Positions 1 through 8,439 of a stretch of DNA of 35,990 nt are shown one piece after another (position 1 is the stretch's first letter; each line of letters opens with the position of its first letter). The translations under genes and the position numbers were made by a program. The notes under the pieces were generated by a model. That model worked only from the letters and a program-made list of their open reading frames with translations. It was not told the origin of the DNA and did no database searches. This DNA is from an uncultured Desulfobacteraceae bacterium (GTDB taxonomy: Bacteria > Desulfobacterota > Desulfobacteria > Desulfobacterales > UBA2174), in NCBI GenBank assembly GCA_937982505.1, contig CALJLV010000096.1, forward strand, positions 1-35,990, given 5' to 3'.

Positions 1-44
1 CACCGAGATCTACACTCTTTCCCTACACGACGCTCTTCCGATCT
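1..44. other. Illumina adapter sequence (artefact)
   Basis: The first 44 bases match the universal Illumina TruSeq/P5-side adapter and end in the familiar CTTCCGATCT. Genomic sequence starts at base 45, in the middle of a thymidylate kinase gene. This is library-construction sequence left on the contig end and has no biological meaning. Confidence 0.97.
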
Positions 45-171
45 CCAGCCGGGTCCCGCCGGGCTCCCGGGTGACGATGCAGTCCAGCCCCCGGCCGCGC
101 ACGAAGCGGGCCACCGTGTCGAGCTGGCGGGTCTTGCCGGATCCCTCGATCCCTTCCAGGGTAATGAACAT
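45..171 (-). CDS. tmk: Thymidylate kinase (dTMP kinase), N-terminal fragment
   Basis: Only the first 42 codons are present; the gene runs off the contig at the adapter junction. Read leftward from ATG at 171, it gives MFITLEGIEGSGKT, the P-loop (GIEGSGKT) of dTMP kinases, and near the edge TREPGGT, the conserved DR/TREPGGT motif that contacts the nucleotide. The enzyme phosphorylates dTMP to dTDP for DNA synthesis. It lies downstream of surE on the same strand (43 bases between), so the two may be co-transcribed. In many bacteria tmk neighbours holB, which lies a few kb to the right on the other strand. The identity is secure; the rest of the gene is not visible. Confidence 0.9.
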
Positions 172-214
172 GATCCTCGCAGCGGGCCGTCCGCAAAGGG
201 GCGGGGCCTGAAGG

Positions 215-976
215 TTAATCGGCGCCCAGGGGCCAGCGGCGCAGCCGTTGCATCAGGTTTTCGTCGGTCATGTCGCACCGCAGCGGGGTGACGGAAATGA
301 ACCCCTGGGCCAGCACCAGTCCGTCGGCCTCCGGCTGGCCGTCAAAATCCTGGGTGTCGCTGCCGGGCCAGAAATAGAGCCTTCGCCGCGGATCGGTTCC
401 CTTCTCGTAGTAGTCGGCCACGCGGCCGAACCCCTGGCGGCTGATCCGGACCCCGGCCATCTCGGCCAGGGGCCGATCGGGCAGGTTGACGTTGAGCAGG
501 GACTTGGGCGGCAGGCCGTGACGCTGGATCGCCGCCGCCAGCCTCAGGGCGAATTCGGCCGCGCTGTCCAGATGGCGGCATTCGGGCCCCTCGATGGAAA
601 CGGCCACGGCCGGCACGCCGCCCAGGGCGGCCTCCTTGGCCGCCGCCACCGTTCCCGAGTAGTTGATGTTGACCCCCACGTTGGCCCCGGGATTGATCCC
701 GGAGACCACCAGATCCGGGCGCCGGGGCAGGACCTCCAGAAGGCCGAACTTGACGCAGTCGGCCGGGGTCCCGTTGAGGGCCACGGCCTGGTGGCCGCCA
801 TTGACGGTCACCGTCATGGCGCGCAGGGGCCGGCTGAGGGTGATGGCATGGCCGATGGCGCTGCGCTCGCGGTCCGGGGCCACCACGGTCACCTCGTGAA
901 TGGCGCGCAACCGCTCGTAGAGCGCCCACAGCCCCCGGGCATGAACCCCATCATCGTTGGTCAACAAGATCTGCAT
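215..976 (-). CDS. surE: 5'/3'-nucleotidase SurE
   Basis: This 253-residue protein, a usual SurE length, hydrolyses nucleoside 5'- and 3'-monophosphates in a metal-dependent way and is linked to stationary-phase survival. The start at 976 gives MQILLTNDDG, the classic SurE N-terminus with the metal-binding Asp pair. A GGAGG lies about 13 bases upstream. An upstream in-frame ATG at 1021 would add 15 residues rich in Arg, Ser and Ala with no family support. Other family motifs are NGTPADCV and SGINPGANVG (remaining metal and phosphate ligands) and the C-terminal SVTPL. The gene diverges from lptD across about 250 bases and precedes tmk. Family identity is very secure. Confidence 0.95.
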   Translation of the reverse strand: MQILLTNDDGVHARGLWALYERLRAIHEVTVVAPDRERSAIGHAITLSRPLRAMTVTVNGGHQAVALNGTPADCVKFGLLEVLPRRPDLVVSGINPGANVGVNINYSGTVAAAKEAALGGVPAVAVSIEGPECRHLDSAAEFALRLAAAIQRHGLPPKSLLNVNLPDRPLAEMAGVRISRQGFGRVADYYEKGTDPRRRLYFWPGSDTQDFDGQPEADGLVLAQGFISVTPLRCDMTDENLMQRLRRWPLGAD

Positions 977-1226
977 GGATCGACGGACGCCTCCGGCGGA
1001 CCTGGCGCTGCGGGCCGCCATTTGGGCCTATCCATAACCCAAGCGACCGGCTTTGAAAAGAGCCTGCCCGGAGCGATCTTCGAGACGCTTGCTTTTGGTC
1101 GCTTGACGATTGTATAGGGGGGCCTGGCGCGTCAACGGCCCCCCTGCCGGCGGGGCGCGGAATTTCAGGATGGGATGGCCCCAACGTTTCGAGATCGCCC
1201 ATGAACTCCAGCATCCAGGTTGCCCG

Positions 1227-3560
1227 ATGATTCCCGGATGGCTCGACAGCCAGCGCCGCGCCGCGGCCCGATGGGGCCGCCGGGCCTGGCGGGTCGGTAT
1301 CTTCCTGGTGCTGCTGGCCGCCGCCGGCCTGGCGGCCGCCGCCGAGCCGGCCCCGCCCCCCTGGCACATCAGCGCCGACCGCCTGGAGCACGACCACCTG
1401 GCCGACCGCTACTTGGCGGTGGGCAGTGTCACCATCACCCGGGAAGGGATTCAGTTGAGCGCCGACCGGGTCCTGCTGGACCGCCGCACGATGCGGGCCG
1501 AAGCCGAAGGCCACGTGATGGTCACCTTCCAGAACGATGTCGTCACCGGCCAGCGCCTGACCCTGGACCTGGCGGCCGAAACCGGGACCATCTACCAGGG
1601 AACCATCTTCCTGTCCGAGAACCATTTCTACATCCGCAGCGACCGCATCGAAAAGGTGGGCCCGTCCACCTACCGCGCCGATCCGGTCCAGGTGACCACC
1701 TGCGACGGGCCGGATCCGGCCTGGCGCATCAGCGGCCGGCGCCTGGACGTCACCGTGGAGGGATACGGCAAACTGGACCACGCCACCTTCTGGGCCCGCC
1801 AGATGCCGCTGCTCTACTCGCCCCGGCTGATCTTTCCGGCCAAGCGCGAACGCCAGAGCGGACTGCTGCCGCCCCAGATCGCCCTTTCTGACCGCCTGGG
1901 CGCCGATCTGACCCAGCCCTTCTTCTGGGCCATCGACGACCATCAGGACGCCACCGTCTACCTGCGCCACCTGGGGCGCCGCGGCCAGATGATCGGCACC
2001 GAGTACCGCTACGTGCTGGGCCCCGGGTCCCGCGGCACCCTGATGGCCGATCTGCTCGAAGACCGCCGGATCGACGACGGCACCCCGGCCAGCGAGGACT
2101 GGGCCTACAGTGAGACCCCGGCCCGCGGCAACCGCGACCGCTACTGGTTTCGCGCCCGGGTCGACCAGGATCTTCCCGCCGGGTTCACGGCCAAGCTCGA
2201 TCTGGATCTGGTCAGCGACGCCGATTACCTGCGGGAGTTCAGGGCCGGTCCCAGCGGGTTTACCGCCAGCGACCGGGTCTTTGCGGACACCTTCGGCCGC
2301 GAACTGGACGCGTTCGAAGACCCGGTGCGCACCAACCGGCTCAATCTCAGCCGGATCTGGCCCGACTACAGCCTGAACCTGGACACCCGGTGGCTCGACG
2401 ACCTCATCGGCCGCCGCCAGGACGGGGTCAACCGCGTGCTCCAGCAACTGCACAGCATCACCCTGGACGGAGTTCGCCAGCCGGTGGCCCGCACGCCCCT
2501 GCACTTCGACCTGGCCAGCCAGTACCGCTACTTCTACCTGGAAAACCGGCGCCGGGGGCAGCGCCTGGACCTCTATCCCCGGGTCTACTGGCCGCTGCGG
2601 GCGGGACGTTTCATGGGCCTCGAGCCCTCCCTGGGTCTGCGCGAGACCGTCTGGCACGTCGCCTCCGACGACCGCGCCGAAACCCCGCTGAACGAGGTGC
2701 TGGACCGGCAGGTCCTCGATTTCAGCCTGGATGCCAGCAGCCAACTCTCCCGCGTCTATCGCCCTGGACGCTGGGGCCTGGAGGCCCTCAAGCACAGCGT
2801 CCGCCCCCAGTTGATCTACGACTATGTCCCGCGGGTCGGCCAGGACCGCTACCCGCGCTTCGACGGCCTGGACCGGATCGAAGAGGTCAACCAGATCACC
2901 GGGGTACTGACCCAGACCGTCACCAGCCGCACGCGGCCGCCGGACCCGCCCCCCGCGTCCGCTCAGGCGCCCGATCCGGCGCGGCTCTCCCCGGTCTACC
3001 GCGAAATCGCCTACCTCGAAATTTCCGGCGGTTACGACATTCTCGAGGCGCGCCGGGGAAATCCGGTCCTGGGCACCGATCCCGACCGGCGCCAGCCGTT
3101 TACGCCCATCCGCCTGGAAGCCGAGTTCTCCCCTTGCGCGCACCTGCGATTGAGCGCCGACGCCAGCCGCTCGCCCTATAGCGACCATTACGCCGCGCAC
3201 CACGTCGGCGCCCAGATCAACGATTGGCGCGGCGACGAACTGTTCGTGGAGCATCGCTACACCTACCGGACCAACGAATCGATCTTCACCCAGCTGCTGG
3301 TGCCGCTCACCGAGAATCTGACCACCTACGCCGAGTGGGAGCGCAACCTGCAGGAGGATCATCACCTGGAGGTCGGCGCCGGCCTGCTCTACACCGCCCA
3401 GTGCTGGGCCCTGGATCTGGGATACGCCAAGGAGCACGGCAGCGGCAAGCGCCTGGCATTCATGGTCCACCTTTACGGACTGGGAGGGCTGGGCCAGTCG
3501 AGCGTCATTCAGCGGCGCATCGACGATCCCTTCGACTGGCGCGACCGTCGCAGGCCTTGA
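1227..3560 (+). CDS. lptD: LPS-assembly outer membrane protein LptD
   Basis: LptD is the outer-membrane beta-barrel that, with LptE, inserts lipopolysaccharide into the outer leaflet. The 777-residue product begins with an Arg-rich stretch and a hydrophobic signal core at about residues 22-38, with likely cleavage after AAA near residue 39. An OstA/LptA-like beta-jellyroll follows (WHISADRLEHD onward), then the barrel with typical LptD phrases (LLYSPRLIFPAKRERQSGLLPP, split here as LLYSPRLIFPAK and RQSGLLPP). Few cysteines are present, so the Cys-Cys disulfide pattern of E. coli LptD is not clearly reproduced. The start at 1227 was chosen because it directly precedes the signal peptide; an upstream in-frame ATG at 1110 adds a non-signal-like segment. 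The gene heads a co-oriented run and is followed after 32 bases by an antiterminator-like gene. Confidence 0.93.
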   Translation: MIPGWLDSQRRAAARWGRRAWRVGIFLVLLAAAGLAAAAEPAPPPWHISADRLEHDHLADRYLAVGSVTITREGIQLSADRVLLDRRTMRAEAEGHVMVTFQNDVVTGQRLTLDLAAETGTIYQGTIFLSENHFYIRSDRIEKVGPSTYRADPVQVTTCDGPDPAWRISGRRLDVTVEGYGKLDHATFWARQMPLLYSPRLIFPAKRERQSGLLPPQIALSDRLGADLTQPFFWAIDDHQDATVYLRHLGRRGQMIGTEYRYVLGPGSRGTLMADLLEDRRIDDGTPASEDWAYSETPARGNRDRYWFRARVDQDLPAGFTAKLDLDLVSDADYLREFRAGPSGFTASDRVFADTFGRELDAFEDPVRTNRLNLSRIWPDYSLNLDTRWLDDLIGRRQDGVNRVLQQLHSITLDGVRQPVARTPLHFDLASQYRYFYLENRRRGQRLDLYPRVYWPLRAGRFMGLEPSLGLRETVWHVASDDRAETPLNEVLDRQVLDFSLDASSQLSRVYRPGRWGLEALKHSVRPQLIYDYVPRVGQDRYPRFDGLDRIEEVNQITGVLTQTVTSRTRPPDPPPASAQAPDPARLSPVYREIAYLEISGGYDILEARRGNPVLGTDPDRRQPFTPIRLEAEFSPCAHLRLSADASRSPYSDHYAAHHVGAQINDWRGDELFVEHRYTYRTNESIFTQLLVPLTENLTTYAEWERNLQEDHHLEVGAGLLYTAQCWALDLGYAKEHGSGKRLAFMVHLYGLGGLGQSSVIQRRIDDPFDWRDRRRP

Positions 3561-3592
3561 CCGGCAGCGGCCCCGTGGAGAAAAGACCGCCC

Positions 3593-4150
3593 ATGGCGCA
3601 AGACGCGTTCCCCTGGCACTGGTATGTCCTGCATACCCGCAGCCGCTTCGAATATGTGGTTCAGGAAGGACTGGCCAAAAAAGCCTTCGAAGTCTTCCTG
3701 CCCCGCGTCCAGATGCGCAGCAGGCGAAAAGACCGGCGCCAGATGATCCAGGTGCCCCTCTTTCCGGGCTACGTCTTCGTCCACAGCGACCTGAACCCGC
3801 AGCGAGCGCTGGACATCGTCAAGACCACGGGAGTCGTTCGGTTCGTGGGCAACCGCGAAGGCCCCCTGCCCGTCCCCGCCGAGGCCATCGCCTCGCTGCG
3901 GATCATGGTGGAAAGCGAGCAGCAGATCCTCACCGGGCGCCGCCTGCGCCAGGGGGACCCGGTGGTGGTGGTGGGTGGTCCCCTGGCCGGGGTCATGGGC
4001 ACCTTCGTGCGCTACCGGGGGCAGAACCGGGTGGTGGTCCACATCCTGGCCCTGGGCCAGTACGCCGCCGTAGAGGTGGACGCCGCCGATGTAGAGCCGC
4101 TCTCGCGCCTGCATCACGCCGATCCCCGGCAAAATCGAAGCGGCCCATAA
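3593..4150 (+). CDS. UpxY/RfaH-type NusG-paralogue transcription antiterminator
   Basis: The 185-residue product has the NGN domain of specialised NusG paralogues: WYVLHTRSRFE (9-20), PLFPGYVFV (55-63), TTGVVRFVGN (78-87) and PVPAEAI (93-99). A C-terminal KOW segment follows at GDPVVVVGGPLAGVMGTF (121-138). These proteins bind RNA polymerase and suppress pausing or termination, typically on long polysaccharide operons. ATG at 3593 has GGAG 12 bases upstream; an in-frame GTG at 3575 is an alternative. It sits 32 bases after lptD and before an HU-type gene. That is unusual, because UpxY genes normally head the capsule or O-antigen operon they control. The target operon is not visible, although two LPS-sugar clusters occur further right. 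A general NusG is less likely, since it would lie beside secE and rplK. Confidence 0.85.
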   Translation: MAQDAFPWHWYVLHTRSRFEYVVQEGLAKKAFEVFLPRVQMRSRRKDRRQMIQVPLFPGYVFVHSDLNPQRALDIVKTTGVVRFVGNREGPLPVPAEAIASLRIMVESEQQILTGRRLRQGDPVVVVGGPLAGVMGTFVRYRGQNRVVVHILALGQYAAVEVDAADVEPLSRLHHADPRQNRSGP

Positions 4151-4154
4151 CTCC

Positions 4155-4183
4155 TTGACTTTTTACCTGCTTTCCCATAGAAG
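4155..4183 (+). promoter_or_regulatory. Putative sigma70-type promoter for the HU/IHF gene
   Basis: TTGACT (4155-4160) is followed after 17 bases by TAGAAG (4178-4183), in the 109-base gap upstream of the HU-type gene. The -35 is near consensus and the -10 is weak (TA.A pattern). It would give a leader of about 70 bases. No experimental support. Confidence 0.35.
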
Positions 4184-4259
4184 AAGCCAACCATCGGCCG
4201 CCCCGTGGCGCCCCCGCGCCGCGCGGTGCGCCCGCGATCCGATGGCCAAAGGAGGCTCG

Positions 4260-4556
4260 ATGAACAAACTGGAACTGATCTCCGCCCTGAAAACCGAGGC
4301 CAAAATCTCCAAGGCCGAGGCCGCCACGGTGGTCCAAATCTTTTTCGACCGCATGGCCGATGCCCTGGCCGACGGGGAGCGGGTCGAGATTCGCGGGCTG
4401 TGCAGCTTCTTCGTCAAGGAGTACAAGAGCTATACCGGCCGCAATCCCAAAACGGGCGAGAAGGTGGTCATCCGCCCCAAGCGACTTCCATTTTTCAAAT
4501 CCGGAAAGGAACTCAAAGAACGCGTCGATCTGGCCGAATGCAGGGACGGGGCCTGA
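4260..4556 (+). CDS. HU/IHF-family DNA-binding protein
   Basis: This 98-residue histone-like protein has the full HU/IHF fold. It starts MNKLELISALKTEA, has the GRNPKTGE beta-arm tip at 60-67 with the DNA-intercalating proline (P63), and ends in the FKSGKELKERV helix. It bends DNA as a dimer in nucleoid organisation, replication, recombination or promoter architecture. A GGAGG Shine-Dalgarno sits four bases before ATG 4260; an in-frame ATG at 4242 would put that site inside the gene. Whether it is an IHF subunit or an HU homologue cannot be settled by eye. Its stop overlaps the ATG-started form of holB by 19 bases, suggesting co-transcription with holB, ricT and metG. Confidence 0.93.
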   Translation: MNKLELISALKTEAKISKAEAATVVQIFFDRMADALADGERVEIRGLCSFFVKEYKSYTGRNPKTGEKVVIRPKRLPFFKSGKELKERVDLAECRDGA

Positions 4557-5590
4557 TCGACGACGGGCCGATCGTGACCGGATTTGACGCCATTCTGGGC
4601 CAAGACCGGCCGCTGCGGATCCTTCTGGCCCTGGTGGCCAACGCGGCGGTGCCCCATGCCCTGCTCTTTACGGGAATCGACGGGATCGGCCGGGCCACCG
4701 CGGCCCGGGCCCTGGCCATGGCCCTCAACTGCGCCCGGCAGCCGGGCGCGGGCTGCGACCGATGCCGCGATTGCCGGCGCATCCAGGCCGGCTCCCATCC
4801 GGACGTCTGGAAGATGGCACCGGCCGGCACCTTCTTCAAGATCAGCCAGGTCCGGGAACTGCTGGCCACTTTGGCGATGAAGCCCTACGAGGCCCGTCAT
4901 CGGGTGGTGATTCTCGAGGACGCCCACGCCATGACCCCGGCGGCCGGCAACGCCCTGCTCAAGGTTCTGGAAGAGCCGCCGCCGCGAACCGTCCTGGTGC
5001 TCACGGCGCCCCAGGCATCCGACCTGCTGCCGACCATCGTGTCGCGCTGCCATCACCTGCGCTTCCAGCCGCTCAGCGATGCGCGCATTGCCGCGCTGCT
5101 GGTCGAGCGCTGCCAGCTGGAACGGGCCGACGCCGTGGTGCTGGCGGCCCTGGCGGGGGGCAGTCCGGCCAAGGCCCTGGCCCAGCACGAGGCCGCGGCC
5201 CGCTGGCGGCAGCGGCGAGACTGGATCGCCGCCCAGCTCGACGGCATCCAGACCAGGTCAACGGCCGAAATCCTGGCCATGGCCGAATTTCTGGCCAGAG
5301 ACGGCAAAGAGGTCCACGAGAGCCTGGAACTGGCCAAATCCTGGCTGCGGGACGGGATCGTGGTTCGGTACCGACCGTCTCTGGCGATTCATCAGGATCG
5401 GATCGACGTCCTCCAGGCCGGGGCCGCCGAAAAGGCGGCCGAGCTGCTGCGGGTGCGCCAGATCGCGCACCTGCAGAGGGCCCAGGCGGCTTTGAGAGCC
5501 AATGCGCCCGTGCGCCTGACCCTGGAATTTCTACTTTTTTCCCTGGCCCGGGAAGCCGGCCCGGCCGCCCGCGGGGGCGGCGGGCCTTGA
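4538..5590 (+). CDS. holB: DNA polymerase III clamp-loader subunit delta'
   Basis: The 350-residue AAA+ clamp-loader protein starts with the family phrase FDAILGQDRPL (16-26). A P-loop at 46-54 reads GIDGIGRAT, with Arg where an ATP-binding subunit has Lys, so it is degenerate, as in many delta' subunits. Four cysteines at 65, 73, 76 and 79 form the zinc module shared with DnaX. LEDAHAM and LLKVLEEPPPRT follow, and the SRC motif at 169-171 supplies the arginine finger. It helps load the sliding clamp with DnaX and HolA. The start is uncertain: ATG 4538 lies inside the HU gene end, whereas GTG 4574 (giving MTGFDAILGQ) fits the family better; neither has a strong ribosome site. It is followed by ricT, an order known from other bacteria. 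Confidence 0.9.
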   Translation: MQGRGLIDDGPIVTGFDAILGQDRPLRILLALVANAAVPHALLFTGIDGIGRATAARALAMALNCARQPGAGCDRCRDCRRIQAGSHPDVWKMAPAGTFFKISQVRELLATLAMKPYEARHRVVILEDAHAMTPAAGNALLKVLEEPPPRTVLVLTAPQASDLLPTIVSRCHHLRFQPLSDARIAALLVERCQLERADAVVLAALAGGSPAKALAQHEAAARWRQRRDWIAAQLDGIQTRSTAEILAMAEFLARDGKEVHESLELAKSWLRDGIVVRYRPSLAIHQDRIDVLQAGAAEKAAELLRVRQIAHLQRAQAALRANAPVRLTLEFLLFSLAREAGPAARGGGGP

Positions 5591-5624
5591 CAGCCGAACG
5601 CCCCCGGCGGAAAGTTGAGCGACG

Positions 5625-6482
5625 ATGTGCAGAGTGGTGGGCATCCGTTTCAAACCCGCAGGCAAGGTCTACGACTTTGACTGCGGTGCCTTTGTCCTGA
5701 ACGTCGGCGATCCGGTGATCGTCGAGACGGAACGCGGCCTGGGGTTCGGGCGCGTGGCCGCAGCGCCCCGCAGCGAGGCGGAAATTTCCGCCGAAACCCC
5801 TCTCAAGAAGATCCACCGCCTGGCCCGCGACGAGGATCTGGCCCAACTGGAGGCCAACGCGGCGCTGGAAAAAAGCGCCTACGAGATCTGCCGTGAGTAC
5901 ATCCGGCAGCTGAACCTGCCCATGAACCTGTTCAGCGTCGAGGCCACCTTCGACGCCAACAAGCTGACCTTCTTCTTCACCAGCGAGGGGCGGGTCGATT
6001 TTCGCCAGCTGGTGAAAATGCTGGTCAAGAAGCTCGCCGCGCGCATCGAGATGCGCCAGGTCGGCATCCGCAACCAGGCCAAGATGTGCGGCGGCATCGG
6101 CCGCTGCGGCCGCGAGATCTGCTGCACCGGTTTCATGGACAAGTTCGGCCCGGTCTCGATCCGCATGGCCAAGGAGCAGGGGCTGTCCCTGAATCCCACC
6201 AAGATCTCCGGGCTCTGCGGACGGCTGATGTGCTGTTTGACCTTCGAATTCGAGACCTACCGCGACCTGCGGCAAGGGATGCCCAAAATCGGCAAGACGG
6301 TCACCACCGCCCAGGGCAAGGGAAAGGTGGTGCGCCACAACACCCTCCAGCGGCGTCTGGCGGTGCGCCTCAACGACGGCCCCGAGATCGAAATCGGCCC
6401 CGAGGAGCTGATCACCGAAAAGGACACCCGGGAAAAGGAAGACACGGAAAAGGAAGTCAAGGAAAAGGATTCGCCTCAATGA
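5625..6482 (+). CDS. ricT: PSP1-domain protein RicT (YaaT family)
   Basis: The 285-residue protein has the PSP1 domain and the iron-sulfur-type cysteine set of RicT: C155, C161, C166, C167, C198, C203 and C204, within segments such as CGGIGRCGREICC and GLCGRLMCC. In Bacillus, RicT works with RicA and RicF in a [4Fe-4S]-containing complex that promotes RNase Y-dependent mRNA processing; in other phyla its role is less certain. Residues 265-285 are a Lys/Glu-rich low-complexity tail (repeated EKxTEKE) that looks poorly conserved. It starts 34 bases after holB, and its TGA overlaps the ATG of metG (ATGA), implying coupled translation. The holB-ricT order is a widespread conserved pair. RicA and RicF partners are not in this window. 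Confidence 0.88.
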   Translation: MCRVVGIRFKPAGKVYDFDCGAFVLNVGDPVIVETERGLGFGRVAAAPRSEAEISAETPLKKIHRLARDEDLAQLEANAALEKSAYEICREYIRQLNLPMNLFSVEATFDANKLTFFFTSEGRVDFRQLVKMLVKKLAARIEMRQVGIRNQAKMCGGIGRCGREICCTGFMDKFGPVSIRMAKEQGLSLNPTKISGLCGRLMCCLTFEFETYRDLRQGMPKIGKTVTTAQGKGKVVRHNTLQRRLAVRLNDGPEIEIGPEELITEKDTREKEDTEKEVKEKDSPQ

Positions 6483-8398
6483 AAGCGCCCTTCTACATAA
6501 CGACCCCCATCTACTACGTCAACGCGCAGCCCCATCTGGGGCACGCCTACACGACCCTCATCGCCGATGTGGCCCGCCGCTTCCACGACATGTGCGCCGA
6601 GCCGACCTTCTTTCTCACCGGCACCGACGAACACGGGGACAAGATCGTGCGCGCCGCGCGGCGCGAACAGATGAGCCCGCGGGCCTACGCCGACAAGATC
6701 AGCGCCCAGTTCCAGGCGCTGTGGCCCAAGCTGAACATCGACTACAGCCGCTTCATCCGCACCACCGATCAGGCCCACCAGCTGGTGGTGCAGCAGATCC
6801 TGCAGCGGATCTACGATGCCGGCGACATCTACTTTGCCGAGTACGAGGGGCTCTACTGCTTCGGCTGCGAGCGCTTCTACACCGAACGCGAGCTGGTGGA
6901 CGGCCGCTGCCCGGATCACCAGAGCGCCCCCGAGCTGATCCGCGAGGCCAACTATTTCTTTCGCATGAGCCGCTACCAGCAGTGGCTCATCGACCACATT
7001 CAGGCCCATCCGGACTTCATCCGCCCCGAGCGCTACCGCAACGAGGTGCTGGCCTTTCTGCGCGAGCCCCTGGAGGACCTGTGCATCTCCAGGCCCAAGA
7101 CCCGCCTCCAGTGGGGCATCGGCCTGCCCTTTGACGACCGCTACGTCACCTATGTCTGGTTCGACGCCCTGATCAACTACGTCAGCGCCCTAGGCTATCC
7201 CGACGGCCCCGATTTCACCGCCTTCTGGCCGGCGGCCCAGCACATCGTGGCCAAGGACATTCTCAAGCCCCACGGCATCTATTGGCCCATCATGCTCAAG
7301 GCGGCCGGAATTCCGGTCTACCGGCACCTCAACGTCCACGGATACTGGAACGTGGACCAGAGCAAGATGAGCAAGAGCCTGGGCAACGTGGTCGACCCGC
7401 TGCACCTCAGGGACGTCTACGGGCTCGATCCCTTCCGCTACTTCCTGCTGCGGGAGATGAATTTCGGCCTGGATTCCAACTTCTCCGAGGAGCAGTTGGT
7501 GGCCCGCATCAACGCCGACCTGGCCAACGACCTGGGCAACCTCTTTTCCCGGGTCACCGCCATGGCCCACAAGTATCACGGCGGGCGCATCCCGGCTACG
7601 GATCCTGCGGTGGAGGCCGAACTGAAGCTCTCCTTGCAGGCCGAGGCCTGGAAAACCATCGAAGTCTACGTTGATGCCATGCGTGAATTCGCCTTTCACC
7701 GGGCCGTGCAGGCGGTATGGGAGTTCATCGGCCAGATGAACAAGTACATCGACGTCACCCAGCCCTGGGTCCTGGCCAAGGACAGGCACGCCCGGCCCCA
7801 GCTGGATGCGGCCATCTACAACCTGCTGGAAGGACTGCGGGTGGTGTCCGGCCTGATCTACCCCATCATGCCCGATACCGCCGCCAGCATGCAGCGCCAT
7901 CTCGGACTCGATCCCCGGGCGCGCTTTTTCGACCTCGAAGGGCTCAAGGCCTGGCGCGGCCTGCCCGCCGGCGGGCAGCTACCCAAGACCCTGGCCCTCT
8001 TTCCGCGCATCGAATGGCCTCCCAGCACCGCCGAGGCCGCCGTCCACGACGCGCCCAGTTCCGTCCCGGTCTTCAAGCCCGAGATTGCCTACGAGGATTT
8101 CAGCCGCCTCGACCTGCGGGTGGCCAGGGTCCTCAAGGCCGAGGCGGTGCCCAAGGCCAAAAAGCTGCTCAAACTGGAAATCGACGTGGGCGAACGGCGC
8201 ACCATCGTGGCCGGCATCGCCGCCAGCTATGCCCCGGAGGATCTGGTGGGCGCCCGGATCGTGGTGGTGGCCAACCTCAAACCGGCCAAGCTGATGGGAA
8301 TTCTCAGCGAAGGGATGCTCCTGGCGGCGGTGAGCGAGGAAGGCACGGCCCTGGCCACGGTCAGCGCCCCGCTGCCTCCGGGAACCCCCCTGCGCTGA
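6479..8398 (+). CDS. metG: Methionyl-tRNA synthetase with C-terminal tRNA-binding domain
   Basis: The 639-residue class I synthetase charges tRNA-Met. Visible features are the HIGH-type motif HLGH (19-22), a single zinc knuckle with C127, C130, C144 and H147 (the four-ligand Thermus-like arrangement), the KMSKS motif (296-300), and an anticodon-binding alpha-helical region. From about residue 540 there is an EMAP/Trbp111-like OB fold (FSRLDLRVARVLKAE... GILSEGMLLAA), which binds the tRNA corner and dimerises the enzyme. The start overlaps the ricT stop by four bases. The length matches long-form MetRS. The tRNA-binding domain shows no degradation, and all catalytic motifs are intact. Confidence 0.96.
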   Translation: MKAPFYITTPIYYVNAQPHLGHAYTTLIADVARRFHDMCAEPTFFLTGTDEHGDKIVRAARREQMSPRAYADKISAQFQALWPKLNIDYSRFIRTTDQAHQLVVQQILQRIYDAGDIYFAEYEGLYCFGCERFYTERELVDGRCPDHQSAPELIREANYFFRMSRYQQWLIDHIQAHPDFIRPERYRNEVLAFLREPLEDLCISRPKTRLQWGIGLPFDDRYVTYVWFDALINYVSALGYPDGPDFTAFWPAAQHIVAKDILKPHGIYWPIMLKAAGIPVYRHLNVHGYWNVDQSKMSKSLGNVVDPLHLRDVYGLDPFRYFLLREMNFGLDSNFSEEQLVARINADLANDLGNLFSRVTAMAHKYHGGRIPATDPAVEAELKLSLQAEAWKTIEVYVDAMREFAFHRAVQAVWEFIGQMNKYIDVTQPWVLAKDRHARPQLDAAIYNLLEGLRVVSGLIYPIMPDTAASMQRHLGLDPRARFFDLEGLKAWRGLPAGGQLPKTLALFPRIEWPPSTAEAAVHDAPSSVPVFKPEIAYEDFSRLDLRVARVLKAEAVPKAKKLLKLEIDVGERRTIVAGIAASYAPEDLVGARIVVVANLKPAKLMGILSEGMLLAAVSEEGTALATVSAPLPPGTPLR

Positions 8399-8439
8399 AA
8401 GATGGATGGCACCGCCGACAGGATGAGTGAACCGGATCG

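Noticed and set aside
1109..1135. Possible surE promoter TTGACG...TACAAT on the minus strand
   Set aside because: The spacer is only 15 bases, and the site lies far from the start codon; too weak to list as a feature.
951..3470. Very long open frame antisense to lptD
   Set aside because: Composition is Gly/Ala/Pro/Asp-rich with no family motif, and it mirrors a clear LptD. Long antisense frames are expected at this GC content.
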